A stretch of DNA of 64,000 nt from Bog-473 sp963828505 (GTDB taxonomy: Bacteria; Actinomycetota; Acidimicrobiia; Acidimicrobiales; RAAP-2). Below the pieces are notes generated by a model that did not search any database, had not been told where the DNA came from, and saw only the letters and a list, made by a program, of their open reading frames with translations. Location: assembly GCA_963828505.1 (NCBI GenBank), contig CAWHFM010000012.1, positions 69,482-133,481 on the forward strand. The letters run 5' to 3'. The stretch's first letter is position 1. Each line of letters begins with the position of its first letter. The position numbers were made by a program, and so were the translations under genes. Positions 18,500 through 27,664 of the stretch are shown piece by piece.

Positions 18500-18897
18500 G
18501 AGACGGGACGCGGGTGGCGGTACCCGCGGAGCCGGCGGTCCTCAGTGACCAACCGCCATCCTTGCTCGACCGCGGTCGCAGAGATGAGGCGGTCGGCGGG
18601 GCCTCCGGGAATCGACACCAGCCGGGCCGCGGCCGTGTCCGCTATGGCCGCTGTGATCGTGACAGTCACCGTACGGACCTCTTCGGCGAGTCTGTAGAGC
18701 CAGCGCCGAACCCGAACGGCCCAGGTTGTCCGATCGTGGCGCGCTCGCCAGGCGAAATCGAACCACGTGATGGGGTTGACCGCGGGTTCCCGAGCGCCCT
18801 CGATCTCCCGTGCCGCCTCGCTCAGCCGGTCAGGTTTCGCCGACAACCGATCGATCATGCGGGAATCGAACGGTAACGTGGTCATTGACCGTCCCAT
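18496..18897 (-). CDS. VapC-like PIN-domain protein
   Basis: A 133-residue protein of VapC size. The C-terminal half is typical: PADRLISATAVEQGWRLVTEDRRL, with acidic residues Asp102 and Asp120. The N-terminal catalytic Asp may be Asp11 in PFDSR, but the usual LDTH motif is altered, and the middle acid is Asp47 (ITWFDF) where Glu is usual. PIN toxins are Mg-dependent RNases normally paired with an antitoxin encoded just upstream. No antitoxin ORF is visible upstream (18898-19057), so it may be orphaned or inactive. Its stop overlaps the start of the membrane protein gene. Confidence 0.7.
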   Translation of the reverse strand: MGRSMTTLPFDSRMIDRLSAKPDRLSEAAREIEGAREPAVNPITWFDFAWRARHDRTTWAVRVRRWLYRLAEEVRTVTVTITAAIADTAAARLVSIPGGPADRLISATAVEQGWRLVTEDRRLRGYRHPRPVS

Positions 18898-19057
18898 CCG
18901 GTCATATGTCCACCATACCGGTCAGTTCTGTCCTTACGCTTTTCGTCTCTAATGGAAACCGTGGACCTTACAATCTTGCGACATCATGCTGGCGGCGCCC
19001 CCGCAGCGTGTTCCCACGCATTGCGCCACCGTGCGCCCCGGCAGGAGATTCCGTTCG

Positions 19058-19243
19058 TGGGCCGCCCGGGTCTCGATCCCGGCGCGCTGGGATTAAAAGT
19101 GCTGGTCAAGTCGTCACGCCATGAGTCTTCCCGTTGCACCAGATCTCAAAATCGCTGGTGCAAGCAATAACGAGCGACGGTGCGAGCGACGCACTGAAAC
19201 GACACGAGACGGAGTGCAACACCGTTGTTGGGACCGGGCCCCT
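19058..19243 (+). repeat. att copy 2 (tRNA-Lys 3' core) plus arm
   Basis: The core at 19058-19100 is the most diverged of the four in its middle (GCGCGC in place of GCACCT) and at its right end. The arm follows with TGGTCAAGTCG and ends with GCAACACCGTTGTTGGGACC near 19235. It is in the same orientation as the other copies. Confidence 0.75.
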
Positions 19244-19414
19244 TCCGTTGTCGTGGTTGGTGAAGTGCCAGTCGAGACAATCCGCCGAGTTGCCGCTCGT
19301 CTTGGCGCCTACACCCGGTCCGAATGGAGCTGCCACACGGGGCCGTATGGACCATGTGAGCTAGACGGCGAATCTGCGGGTGCCCGTCCCCGTGCGCATA
19401 GCCCAACCGGTCAC

Positions 19415-19687
19415 CTACGGGCATCCGTCCCGTAGGTACGTCGTGACCGCATCGATCGAATCCAGTATGGCTCCTTCGAGATAGAGCGCGTCGAACACCT
19501 CTTCGCCGAGCAGAATCCGAAGGCGGTCATGGTCTCGATCACGAAGGAAGGCGTCCGTTGGAGTATGGGCCTGCCCCGTGAAGCAGGCGTCCGCGGCGCC
19601 GTGCAGGCGAGCCGCTCGCTGCGGTGCATCCCCCGAGGTGCTTATGGCCAACAACAAAACGGCGTTACGACTTATGAGTAAGTACAC
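19415..19687 (-). pseudogene. C-terminal remnant of an ATPase/TPR-type regulator
   Basis: About 90 codons. The sequence RAARLHGAADACF, then LRILLGEEVFDALYLEGAIL, matches the end of large cyclase- or LuxR-associated ATPase/TPR regulators, which typically finish with RAARLLGAAEAL and LGEEAFAAAWAEG. The ATPase and tetratricopeptide parts are missing and there is no proper start. It lies on the strand opposite to the intact regulator 300 bases to the right, so it is a separate older copy rather than a fragment of that gene. Confidence 0.55.
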
Positions 19688-20010
19688 AGCGGAGGAGATC
19701 CTGCCTCGGCTGAAGCCGCACAGCGCACCACTTCCCTTTCATCGATGATGTCGGGATCTGGCCGATTGGCATGAAGATGGGCGCGAGCTCGCATCATGAG
19801 CGCCCGTTCCCTTCCTTCACAGTGAATCGATTACACAAGTGATCAAACTTCTTGGGATAGACGTCCCCGGATGCTCGTCGCGTATGGGTGGCACCGCGCG
19901 GCACTGAAGGACTTAATCCACCACCTGGACTTGACCTGGACTGAAGGTCTGGGGGAGCTTTCTTCCGACGCAAAATCTGACAAGGTGATGTGGAACCGGA
20001 GGAGGGAGAC
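19688..20010. other. promoter-side region of the cyclase regulator with a dispersed repeat
   Basis: About 320 bases. Its right half (19826-19990) is one of two diverged copies of an extragenic repeat; the other lies at 30618-30775. The regulator promoter must lie within or next to it. Confidence 0.45.
19826..19990. repeat. dispersed extragenic repeat, copy A
   Basis: About 160 bases sharing clear blocks with 30618-30775: CTTGGGAT, CTCGTCG, TGGGTGGCA, CGCGGCAC and CCTGGACTGAAGGTC, then CCGACGC and GACAAG. It looks like an old mobile or regulatory repeat. Frames on the minus strand give similar short peptides in both copies (SDFAS, PSVQV, LCNR), but no gene is evident. Confidence 0.5.
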
Positions 20011-23000
20011 TTGGCGGTCACCGAGACCATCACGGTCCTGTTCACCGACCTGGTCGGCTCGACCGAGATCAGCTACGCGATCAGCCCGGACGCCTCGGAC
20101 GAGCTGCTGCGGGCTCACTTCTCGGTGCTGCGTCGAGCCATTGCCAGCTCCGGCGGGGTCGAAGTCAAGGGCCTCGGCGACGGGGTCATGGTCGTGTTCC
20201 GCAGCACCTCTGCCGCCCTAGCGTGCGCCGTGGCTATGCAGCAAGCCGTCCACCGTGACAATGTCGGCGCCGGCCATCAGCTGGGACTACGCATCGGACT
20301 CAGCGTTGGAGAGGCGACGTTTGATTCCAATGACTACTACGGCGACCCAGTGATAGAAGCGGCTCGTCTCTGTGGCCACGCCGATGCCGGCCAGATCCTG
20401 GCCACGGACGCCGTTCGGGTGATGGGCGGACGGCGCAGCCCCTACATTTTCGAGCGGCTCGGTGCGATCGAGTTGAAGGGCATCCCGGAGCCCCTGGGGG
20501 TTCTCGACGTCCAGTGGGAGCCGTTCGATGAAGTCACGGGCGAGACTGGCGTGCCGCTCCCCGCTCGGTTCATGCATGTGCCGCTCACCGGAGTCGTCGC
20601 CCGCGACACCGAGGCGGCACTGCTGACCGACGCTTACAAGCGAGCGGCAGCCGGAGAAGGGCGTGCCGTAGTCCTCGTGTCGGGTGACGCCGGTGTCGGG
20701 AAGACGACACTCGTCGCGGAGGCCGCCCGGCAAGCTGCAAAGGAGGGAGCATGCGTGCTCCTTGGACGTTGCCAGGAAGACGTCAGCGCGTCATACTCGC
20801 CTTTCGTCGAGGCTCTGCAGCATTACGTGGCGCACGCGCCTGAACACGTGCTCCGAACTCACGTCGAGGCGCACGGCGGCGACATCGCCTCGATGGTCCC
20901 CGCGCTCCATCAACGGCTGATGGCAGTTCCGCCACCGACGAAGACGGATCCCGACACCGAGCGCTACCTCCTCTACGGAGCGGTGGCGGGACTTCTGACG
21001 GCCGCCTCCACACTCCAACCAACCGTGCTCGTCCTCGACGACATGCAATGGTCGGACAGTCAAAGCCTGAGACTCCTGCGTCATGTCGTCACCACCGTCG
21101 AGTCGGCACGGTTGCTCGTGCTCGGGACGTTTCGGGACACCGAGCTCTCGCCTTCAAACTCTCTGCGCGATCTCCTCGGTGCCCTGCAGCGCGAACCAAA
21201 TATCAGCCGGATCGAGTTGAAGGGCTTCGATGACACCGGTGTGCTCGCATTTATGGAGGCAGCAGCCGGGCAACGCCTCGACGAGGCCGCGACGGATCTC
21301 GCCCATGCACTCCGCCTCGAGACCGAAGGCAACCCGTTCTTCGTCGGAGAGGTGTTGCGGAGCCTCATGGAGACCGGCGCTATCCACCAGGATGATCGTG
21401 GCCGTTGGACGGTGACAGGGGAAATGTCCGAGATGGTGCTGCCCAACAGCGTGCGAGAAGTCATCTCCGCCCGCGTCGGCCGGCTCGGTGCACAAGCAGG
21501 TCGAGTCCTTTCCATGGCTGCAGTCATCGGACGGGACTTCGACTTCGACCTGCTCGACGCGGTGACTGAGCTCGGCCAGGAGGAGGTTCTCGACGTCCTC
21601 GACGGTGCGAGCGGCGCCGCGCTCGTACGCGAGGTTCCTGAGGTACCGGGGCGCTACAGCTTCTCGCACGCTTTGACCCAGCAGACTTTGTACCAGGGCC
21701 TACCGAGGGTCCGTCGAACTCGGGCCCATCGGCAGGTAGCCGAAGCCATCGAGGCGACCGTCGGACAGGCGCCGGGGGCGCGGGTGGGTGAACTGGCCCA
21801 CCACTGGCTCAGCGCAAGCCAACCAACCAACGCGACCAAGGCCATCGGCTACGCCCGCCAGGCAGGCGAGGCCGCCTTGGCCGCGTTGGCCCCCGACGAC
21901 GCAGTCCGGTATTTCTCCCGGGCGCTCCAGCTGGCGGAGATGGTGCCGGAGGACGACCCCTTGGTCGGCTGTGACCTGCGTCTGGCCTTGGGCGAAGCAC
22001 AACGCCAGGCCGGGCTGCCGGACTTCCGGGAGACGTTCCTCGACGCCGCACACCGAGCCCAAGAGCTCGACGCAACGGACCGCCTGGTGGCCGCCGCGTT
22101 AGGGAACAGCCGCGGCTTCTTCAGTTCGATCGGGGTCATCGACGCGGACAAGGTCGCCGTGTTGGAGTCCGCGCTCGATGCCCTCTGCGATGACGACGGA
22201 CGCGAGCGAGCCCTCCTCCTGGCCACGCTGTGCAGCGAGCTCGCCCTGGGCACGACGCTGGACCAGCGTCAGGATTTGGCCGACGCCGCCAGGGCAATGG
22301 CGCGGCGGGTAGGGGATCCGGACACAGTCATCCGCACGCTGAACTTGGTCTGCGACCCGCTCCAGGTCCCTTCCACCCTCCACGAGCGCATGGTCGATGC
22401 AAAGGAAGCTCTGGAGTTGTCGGAGCTCTTGGGAGACCCGGACCTGCTCTTCTGGACGGGCGCCTACAGCCGATTGGCCGCGGTGCAAGCTGGTGACTTC
22501 GAGATGGCGCGTCGCTGTCTTGCGACCATGCGCGCCGTAGACAGGGGACTTCGCCAGCCTACGATGAGGTGGGTCACCCTATTCAACGAAGCCGCCGATG
22601 CGCTCTTGGATGGGGATCCCGATCGAGCCGAACAGCTCGCCACGGCTGCGCTGGAGATCGGCACGGAGAGCGGACAGCCCGATGCTTTCGGCTTCTACGG
22701 TGCCGAGATGATCGGCGTCCGCCGCCAACAGGGGCGCTACGGCGAGCTCGTCCCATTGATCGAGCAGATCGCAGCCGAGAACCCGGCACTACCGGTGTTC
22801 CGTGCGACGCTGGCCGAAGGACATATGGAGGCCGGCAATGTCGACACGGCTCGCCAAATGCTCGAAGCTGCGGCCGCGGACCTCACTTCATTGCCCTACG
22901 ACGTCGTCTGGATCTTTGCTGTGGCCTCGTACGCAGACGTTGCCACCGAATTGTGCGCCGAAGCACCGGCTCGGCTGCTCCTGGATCTGCTCGCGCCTTT

Positions 23001-23322
23001 CGAAGACCAGGTTCTCTGCATCGGGGCGACGGCCGGAAGTCCGGTGGCGTATTACTGCGGCAGCCTTGAGTCGGTGCTCGGCCGCTATGGAGAGGCCGAG
23101 AGGCACTTCGCCAAGGCCGCCGAGCTCAACGCCAGAGGTCAGATGGAGTTCGCTGCCGCCGCCACCAACCTGCGGTGGGGCCGCATGCTCTCGGCTCGCG
23201 GCGACCCAGGCGATCTCGAACGGGCCCGCGATCTTCTTGCGCAATCCCACGACGCCGCCGCGACCCGCGGGTACGTCAGCATCGCCCGGCGAGCCACTGC
23301 GGCGTTGTCTGATCTGGACTGA
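20011..23322 (+). CDS. class III adenylate/guanylate cyclase - AAA ATPase - TPR regulator
   Basis: A 1103-residue multidomain regulator. Residues 1-165 are a class III cyclase domain with metal Asp13 (FTDLVGST), the purine-contacting Lys53 and metal Asp57 in KGLGDG, and a later YYGDPVIEAARL segment, so catalysis is plausible. An AAA/STAND-type ATPase follows, with P-loop GDAGVGKT at about 225-232 and Walker B VLVLDD near 340. The last 450 residues are TPR-like helical repeats. The TTG start at 20011 is preferred because AGGAGG lies five bases upstream; the frame opens at GTG 19990. It is the cargo of island segment 2. Signal and target are unknown. It is the second such protein in the window besides 39737-42628. 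Confidence 0.88.
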   Translation: MAVTETITVLFTDLVGSTEISYAISPDASDELLRAHFSVLRRAIASSGGVEVKGLGDGVMVVFRSTSAALACAVAMQQAVHRDNVGAGHQLGLRIGLSVGEATFDSNDYYGDPVIEAARLCGHADAGQILATDAVRVMGGRRSPYIFERLGAIELKGIPEPLGVLDVQWEPFDEVTGETGVPLPARFMHVPLTGVVARDTEAALLTDAYKRAAAGEGRAVVLVSGDAGVGKTTLVAEAARQAAKEGACVLLGRCQEDVSASYSPFVEALQHYVAHAPEHVLRTHVEAHGGDIASMVPALHQRLMAVPPPTKTDPDTERYLLYGAVAGLLTAASTLQPTVLVLDDMQWSDSQSLRLLRHVVTTVESARLLVLGTFRDTELSPSNSLRDLLGALQREPNISRIELKGFDDTGVLAFMEAAAGQRLDEAATDLAHALRLETEGNPFFVGEVLRSLMETGAIHQDDRGRWTVTGEMSEMVLPNSVREVISARVGRLGAQAGRVLSMAAVIGRDFDFDLLDAVTELGQEEVLDVLDGASGAALVREVPEVPGRYSFSHALTQQTLYQGLPRVRRTRAHRQVAEAIEATVGQAPGARVGELAHHWLSASQPTNATKAIGYARQAGEAALAALAPDDAVRYFSRALQLAEMVPEDDPLVGCDLRLALGEAQRQAGLPDFRETFLDAAHRAQELDATDRLVAAALGNSRGFFSSIGVIDADKVAVLESALDALCDDDGRERALLLATLCSELALGTTLDQRQDLADAARAMARRVGDPDTVIRTLNLVCDPLQVPSTLHERMVDAKEALELSELLGDPDLLFWTGAYSRLAAVQAGDFEMARRCLATMRAVDRGLRQPTMRWVTLFNEAADALLDGDPDRAEQLATAALEIGTESGQPDAFGFYGAEMIGVRRQQGRYGELVPLIEQIAAENPALPVFRATLAEGHMEAGNVDTARQMLEAAAADLTSLPYDVVWIFAVASYADVATELCAEAPARLLLDLLAPFEDQVLCIGATAGSPVAYYCGSLESVLGRYGEAERHFAKAAELNARGQMEFAAAATNLRWGRMLSARGDPGDLERARDLLAQSHDAAATRGYVSIARRATAALSDLD

Positions 23323-24021
23323 CGCGCCCCGAATCTCGGCACGAAAGCGGCGTCCGCGTTGTCGAACCGCTGCCCCTGGCCGGGATGGAAGCGGACGGTA
23401 CGATCGACCCTCAAGGGCGTTTGACGTTGCGAGTTGCCGTACTGGCGTCCCCTGGTTACCGCTTTCCAACATCGCCACCCAGTGAGTCTCCGGCGTGCAC
23501 TGATCGATTCCGCTGCCGGTCATGGGAAGTCATCGCGCTGCGCCCGAAGCCATCTCCCGAGGAGGCCGCACCGGCCGGTGCTGGCGAATGGTGCACGACA
23601 CCCGGCTGCAGGCGATGCACTGCGGCTCACGGCCGTCGTGGACCGGGCGATGGCTCGCACCGTCTGGCGAGTGTTGGTGGTGGGGTGTGCAGCTGCCCGG
23701 ACCCCTGGACGGGTAGACGGGCCTGCGGAAGTTCGGGCGTGGTCCGAAGCCGAGCCGTTGAGGCAGGGTGCTCACTCCAGGCGTAGGTCTCCACTCGGCT
23801 CGCATCCGCGGGTTTGTCCTTGGCATGCGGGATGCGGCTCTCGATTACATCGGTCGCTGGTGCCGCACCGCCGACCGCAGCCTGCGGGACGGCTCGGCTG
23901 TGGCCGTCTGTCGCGCCATCTCCCTCGCGCTTCTTCCGAGCGATCACCGTGGAGTAGACACCGCCAGTCGCCGAGACGAGTTTGGATATTGGGGTGATAA
24001 GCGGGACAGCGTCCTTGTTGA
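23323..24021. other. non-coding stretch at the right part of island segment 2
   Basis: About 700 bases with overlapping Arg/Pro-rich ORFs on both strands, none with convincing protein character. It may contain eroded genes. No repeats of the att family were seen here. Confidence 0.4.
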
Positions 24022-24243
24022 TCACTCGCTGTTGCCGCCGCCGGTGTTTCCGGTGCCGACGCCGGGCGTCCCAGTCTCGCCGGCGTCGCCGGAACTGCTG
24101 GGTCCAGAGCGTGTGAGAAGGACGGCAGTGCTAATTCCGAGGACGGCAGCCAAGATGAACAGCGCGAACCCGATGCGTCTGGCTGTCGTGCGTTCCGTGC
24201 CTTCACAGTCTCGTAAGGCTGCGTGCAGGGTGGCCCTTTTCAA
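24022..24243 (-). CDS. possible small single-pass membrane protein
   Basis: A 73-codon ORF from a TTG at 24243. It encodes a basic N-terminus, one clear hydrophobic helix (IGFALFILAAVLGISTAVLL, about 24-43) and a Gly/Ser/Thr-rich tail (to residue 73). The pattern of membrane anchor plus low-complexity tail is protein-like, but no convincing ribosome site precedes the start. It lies within 20 bases of att copy 3, so it may be the remnant of a longer protein truncated by integration. No function is suggested. Confidence 0.35.
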   Translation of the reverse strand: MKRATLHAALRDCEGTERTTARRIGFALFILAAVLGISTAVLLTRSGPSSSGDAGETGTPGVGTGNTGGGNSE

Positions 24244-24261
24244 AAATGGCCATCTATCAAA

Positions 24262-24440
24262 TGGGCCGCCCGGGTCTCGATCCCGGCACCTTGGGATTAA
24301 AAGTCCAGGTCAGGATGTTGCAGTCTGAGTCTTGTCGTTGCACTACGTCTCAAAACCGCAGGTACGAGACAGGATGAGCGAGGGTACCGGCGACGACGTG
24401 AAACGGCGTGAGACACGGTGAGATGCCCATGTTGGGACCG
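24262..24440 (+). repeat. att copy 3 (tRNA-Lys 3' core) plus arm
   Basis: The core at 24262-24306 is identical to the tRNA-Lys gene over 45 bases. The arm begins AGGTCAGGATGTTGCAG and runs to ATGTTGGGACCGAG near 24432. The base on its left flank differs from the other copies (ATGGG rather than GTGGG), bounding the exact match. Confidence 0.8.
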
Positions 24441-24536
24441 AGTTGGGACCGGAACCACATCGACTGCGTCGACGCGTTCTGAGCGGCACTTCTTCAGCTG
24501 GCAGACCGCGTCAACGCGGAAACGGGGCCGTGCTCT

Positions 24537-25235
24537 CTAGCCTGCAAGGCCGATCACGAAGCCGAAGTTGTCCTGTCCGACCGAGCGCCGGAGAGTACGT
24601 ACGACCGATTCGGCATCGTCGTATGGTCCAGCGACGTACGTCGGTTTGCCGTGACGCCCGAATCGAATCGGACTCGGACCCGACCAAGTACCGAAGTGCC
24701 CAACGCAAGCATCGAAGTCTGGGTGCGGTTTGAAGCCCAGCATGCGAGCAAACTCAATCGCACCGAAGACGAGATGCTGAGCGAGTTCGAGTGGAATGTC
24801 GAGGGGCGGACGGCCGTAGACGGCGTAGATGTCTCGTTTGAAGTCAGCCAGCTGGTCGCGGCGCATGGTTCGCGGACCGATGGCGTTCTTCACCCCGAGA
24901 CAGTGGGTGTCGACGAGGACGCAGCAGACCGAGGCCTTGCCGTAGCGGGCTTCGCGAGCGACGACCACGTTGACCAGGCCCGCGCAGCCGTCCGACGGTG
25001 CCCCGCGAGGCCATTCGAGGTGGCCAGCGACGTCCAGCTCGTCGCCCCATCCCTGATTGACCCAACAGCCGACGAGCGCGGACTCGCTGGGATTCGCTTC
25101 TTCCTCGGCTGCCACTTGGCGCAAAAGTGGTGTCACGACTGCCGGCCGGACGCGGAGCGAGCGTGCGATCGCTTTGGGTGAGCGGCCCTTCCTCCGAAGT
25201 TCACGGACTCGGTCGAGCAACTCAGAGTCGGTCAT
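24537..25235 (-). CDS. helix-turn-helix protein of unknown function
   Basis: About 232 residues. The first 50 form a helix-turn-helix (LLDRVRELRRKGRSPKAIAR, then SLRVRPAVVTPLLRQ). The rest is a conserved-looking alpha/beta domain (LVGCWVNQGW, VDTHCLGVKNAIGP, FKPHPDFDACVGHFG) found in actinobacterial hypothetical proteins and not assigned to a known enzyme. The ATG at 25235 is chosen; a GTG two codons earlier is also possible. It lies on the minus strand, 96 bases inside att copy 3. It could regulate the neighbouring unknown pair or AbiE genes, but nothing in the sequence shows this. Confidence 0.7.
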   Translation of the reverse strand: MTDSELLDRVRELRRKGRSPKAIARSLRVRPAVVTPLLRQVAAEEEANPSESALVGCWVNQGWGDELDVAGHLEWPRGAPSDGCAGLVNVVVAREARYGKASVCCVLVDTHCLGVKNAIGPRTMRRDQLADFKRDIYAVYGRPPLDIPLELAQHLVFGAIEFARMLGFKPHPDFDACVGHFGTWSGPSPIRFGRHGKPTYVAGPYDDAESVVRTLRRSVGQDNFGFVIGLAG

Positions 25236-25406
25236 AGACACTTCGTATCATCGAGGCGCTCACCAGGCGCGGATCCCTCGCACACAAAGATGCGCCGAGT
25301 TGCGGCGACCGTCACGTCACGTTGGTGAATCCGACGGCACTGCACTCTTCGCCGGCGAAACCCGGAGGATGTCTCTGGGCGAAGGTGTCATCGGGGCACG
25401 GGCGAC

Positions 25407-26108
25407 TCACGGGTAGACGATTCCAACCTCGACGAGCTGCCAGCCCTGTTTGGTCTGTGCCAGCGAGGCGTAGAAGGACCAGCCGACCTGTGCCAGATCG
25501 CTGGCTGCCCTAGGAACCTTGAGCGGGCCGACCCCGCTTTCGAAGTGCAGAATACCGGGCTCCACTCGCTCGATCGTGTGGTAGTCCTCGACGTAGTCCT
25601 CGTCATCGACGGCGTGCGTATTGACGTCGGCCTGACGAGCCAGGTCGAAGAGCATGCCGGAAAGGCGCTCGGCACGGGGCAAGTCCCGGGCGGCTTCCCC
25701 GCCCCTCTCGACCACCTCGGCCACGTCGTCAACGTCGATGTAGCCGCCCTCCCCGAGCCACTTGGCCAGCTTCTTGGTGACCGTGCCGGCGGATCGAAGC
25801 AACTCCGCGCCGGCGATCACCTTGCGCACCATGAAGTAATCGAGGAACTCGGGAATGCCGGCCACAAGTTCGGGGGCGCCGAAGAGGTGGACGAATGCCT
25901 CTTCATCGTTGGCGTATGCGGCGTGGAAGCGATCTTGGGCCGCTTGGTCGAGGTGCTGGTAGCCGTAGTTATTCAGGCACGATCGGAGGAGGTCGACCAC
26001 GGAGCGGTAGTTGGCCAGGGTCCGCTCGGATAGCCGCGCGCCCTGATCGGCCAGGAACCGGTCCAACAGCTCCTCGATGTTCTCCGAGACGGCGCGGTCG
26101 CTATCCAC
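25407..26108 (-). CDS. unknown protein with SAM-like N-terminal helices, coupled to zinc-ribbon protein
   Basis: A 233-residue soluble protein. Its first 50 residues (ELLDRFLADQGARLSERTLA, NYRSVVDLLRSCLNNYGYQ) resemble the SAM-like core-binding helices of tyrosine recombinases, but no recombinase catalytic domain follows. The C-terminal 80 residues form an apparent beta-rich domain ending in WQLVEVGIVYP. The frame extends upstream to 26687, but that part is a shadow of the overlapping gene. The GTG at 26108 overlaps the end of that gene by eight bases, so the two proteins are probably made together. No known function. The setting between an HTH gene and an AbiE pair in an island makes a defence or stress role possible. 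Confidence 0.65.
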   Translation of the reverse strand: MDSDRAVSENIEELLDRFLADQGARLSERTLANYRSVVDLLRSCLNNYGYQHLDQAAQDRFHAAYANDEEAFVHLFGAPELVAGIPEFLDYFMVRKVIAGAELLRSAGTVTKKLAKWLGEGGYIDVDDVAEVVERGGEAARDLPRAERLSGMLFDLARQADVNTHAVDDEDYVEDYHTIERVEPGILHFESGVGPLKVPRAASDLAQVGWSFYASLAQTKQGWQLVEVGIVYP

Positions 26109-26724
26109 GGTGCTGGGGCTCTGGTCCAGGCAAGGAGGTGACCACGGCGTCGGGACGAAGATCATCGACCCGATCTGCCAATAGAAGCCGGAACCGCCAA
26201 CCTTCGTAACCCTCGAGTCCGCGGCCGAGCTCCTCCCAGGATAGCTTGCGCCCGTCGATAACCACGTCATAGGGGACACCCACCTCCGACGAAGAGTCGT
26301 CGCACCACTCCAGCCGGCCCTCGACCACGTCGTCGGCGACCACCCAGCCCGGGCGGTGCCGGTTGGGCTCGAGGAACCGGCGGGCGAAGTCCGCCTCGGC
26401 CAGATCTCGCAGCCGGGCCACGAGCAGTGCGTCGTCGGCGTCGTAGCTTCCCAGCACGGCGCGGTGATAGCCCTCGCCGGGTGGGACGCCGGTTTCCTCG
26501 AGCTCCACCTCGACCCCGGTCGGAGCCCGCCACAGACGGAAGCGGAGCATCCGGTTCCGACCATCCGGGTCGGTGAGGTAAATCGGCGGCGGTGGGTCGG
26601 GGAGCCGGGGAAAACCGGTGTGTTCGGATACCCGGCGGTCGAAGCAGCGATCGCAGAGCGCCGCGTCACCGAGGTGGGCCCGCACATCCGTCGACCCGCA
26701 GTCCTGACAGAGGAGGTCCGGCAT
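26101..26724 (-). CDS. zinc-ribbon protein of unknown function (DUF7713-like)
   Basis: A 207-residue protein with an N-terminal zinc ribbon (Cys6, Cys9, Cys24, Cys27), followed by an alpha/beta domain (MLRFRLWRAPTGVEVELEE, VLGSYDADDALLVARLRDL) and a C-terminal part with YDVVIDGRKLSWEELGR. It resembles the family of actinobacterial hypothetical proteins I associate with DUF7713; this name is from memory and unverified. The ATG at 26724 is used. It is coupled by an eight-base overlap to the downstream unknown protein. The zinc ribbon suggests nucleic-acid or protein binding. Confidence 0.7.
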   Translation of the reverse strand: MPDLLCQDCGSTDVRAHLGDAALCDRCFDRRVSEHTGFPRLPDPPPPIYLTDPDGRNRMLRFRLWRAPTGVEVELEETGVPPGEGYHRAVLGSYDADDALLVARLRDLAEADFARRFLEPNRHRPGWVVADDVVEGRLEWCDDSSSEVGVPYDVVIDGRKLSWEELGRGLEGYEGWRFRLLLADRVDDLRPDAVVTSLPGPEPQHRG

Positions 26725-26819
26725 CTTCTTGACCCTATTCCGCGAGCTTGAGTTCAGACCCGACGGCCTTGAGCAGCCTCATTGCCGCCGTAACGAGCTC
26801 GAGGTGCGGGGGCTGGCGT

Positions 26820-27664
26820 CTACGGGATCCGGGCGACCAAGTCGTTTGCCCATGCCACCGCGGCATCGAGGTCGGGCAGCACGCCCAAACCCGCAGCCGC
26901 TTCTGCATAGATCGTGTCCCAGCCCTCGTGGGCGACCACCGTCGGAGGCCAACCCTGTGCGCGACGAGAGGTGAAGAGGCGTCTCGCGGTTGCACCGACC
27001 GCGGCGAGGTCGATCTCCTCCTCTTGGTCGAGGATCTGCAGGTCGACTAGATCATGGGCGCGGTCGTTGCCGCCACGCGGACCGACCGACGTACACGCGT
27101 GGAGTTTTTGTGCCACCTGATGGTCGAGTGCCATTACCGGGATGGGTTGTGGCATCTCGAGTCCGAGGTCCTCGAAGAGATCGACGATGTCTGAGGCGAT
27201 CCGGAGTTCGTAGTGATCGGTGCTCCCGACTTCGTCGTGACCGAGCTCGAAGGTCACGCTCAGCCAGTGGCGGCTTCGATAAGCGAGCATGATCCTGTAC
27301 GGCACCATCACGTAGGGCTCGGGAACTCCCTCGGGCCGTATGCCTTGCTCCTCTTGCACGGCGCGGTGAACCCGCCCCAGCCGTCAGCCAAACGCTCCTG
27401 CAGAACTTCGATGTACTGCCCCACATCCGACGCCGCGGGCCGTGCCAGATCGAAGTCCGGTGTAAAGCGGCTGAGCCCCTCTCCAACACGCAACTTGATC
27501 CCGGTTCCGCCCTTGAGCACCCCCGAGGGGATCATTTGCCCGACAACCGTGTTGGCCACGGCGCGCTGGACTCTGCGCAGCGGTCGCTGCTGCGCGGTTA
27601 CGAGATTATTGATCCGAGCGTTGAGCGAGGTAAGACTGATTGGCGGTTCTCGCCTGGCGCTCAT
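26820..27664 (-). pseudogene. abiEii: AbiEii-type nucleotidyltransferase toxin, frameshifted
   Basis: The N-terminal half is read from 27664 to about 27360 and holds the nucleotidyltransferase-fold signature GGTGIKLR and SRFTPDFDLARP. The C-terminal half continues in another frame from about 27360 to 26820 (VQEEQGIRPEGVP, then HQVAQKLHACT and AHDLVDL), again typical of AbiEii. Joined they make about 280 residues, the usual family length. AbiEii is the toxin of a type IV toxin-antitoxin/abortive-infection system that nucleotidylates RNA targets. A single-base change in the GCGCC run near 27360 breaks the gene. It may be a real inactivation or an assembly error. Its ATG overlaps the abiEi stop by four bases. 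Confidence 0.75.
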
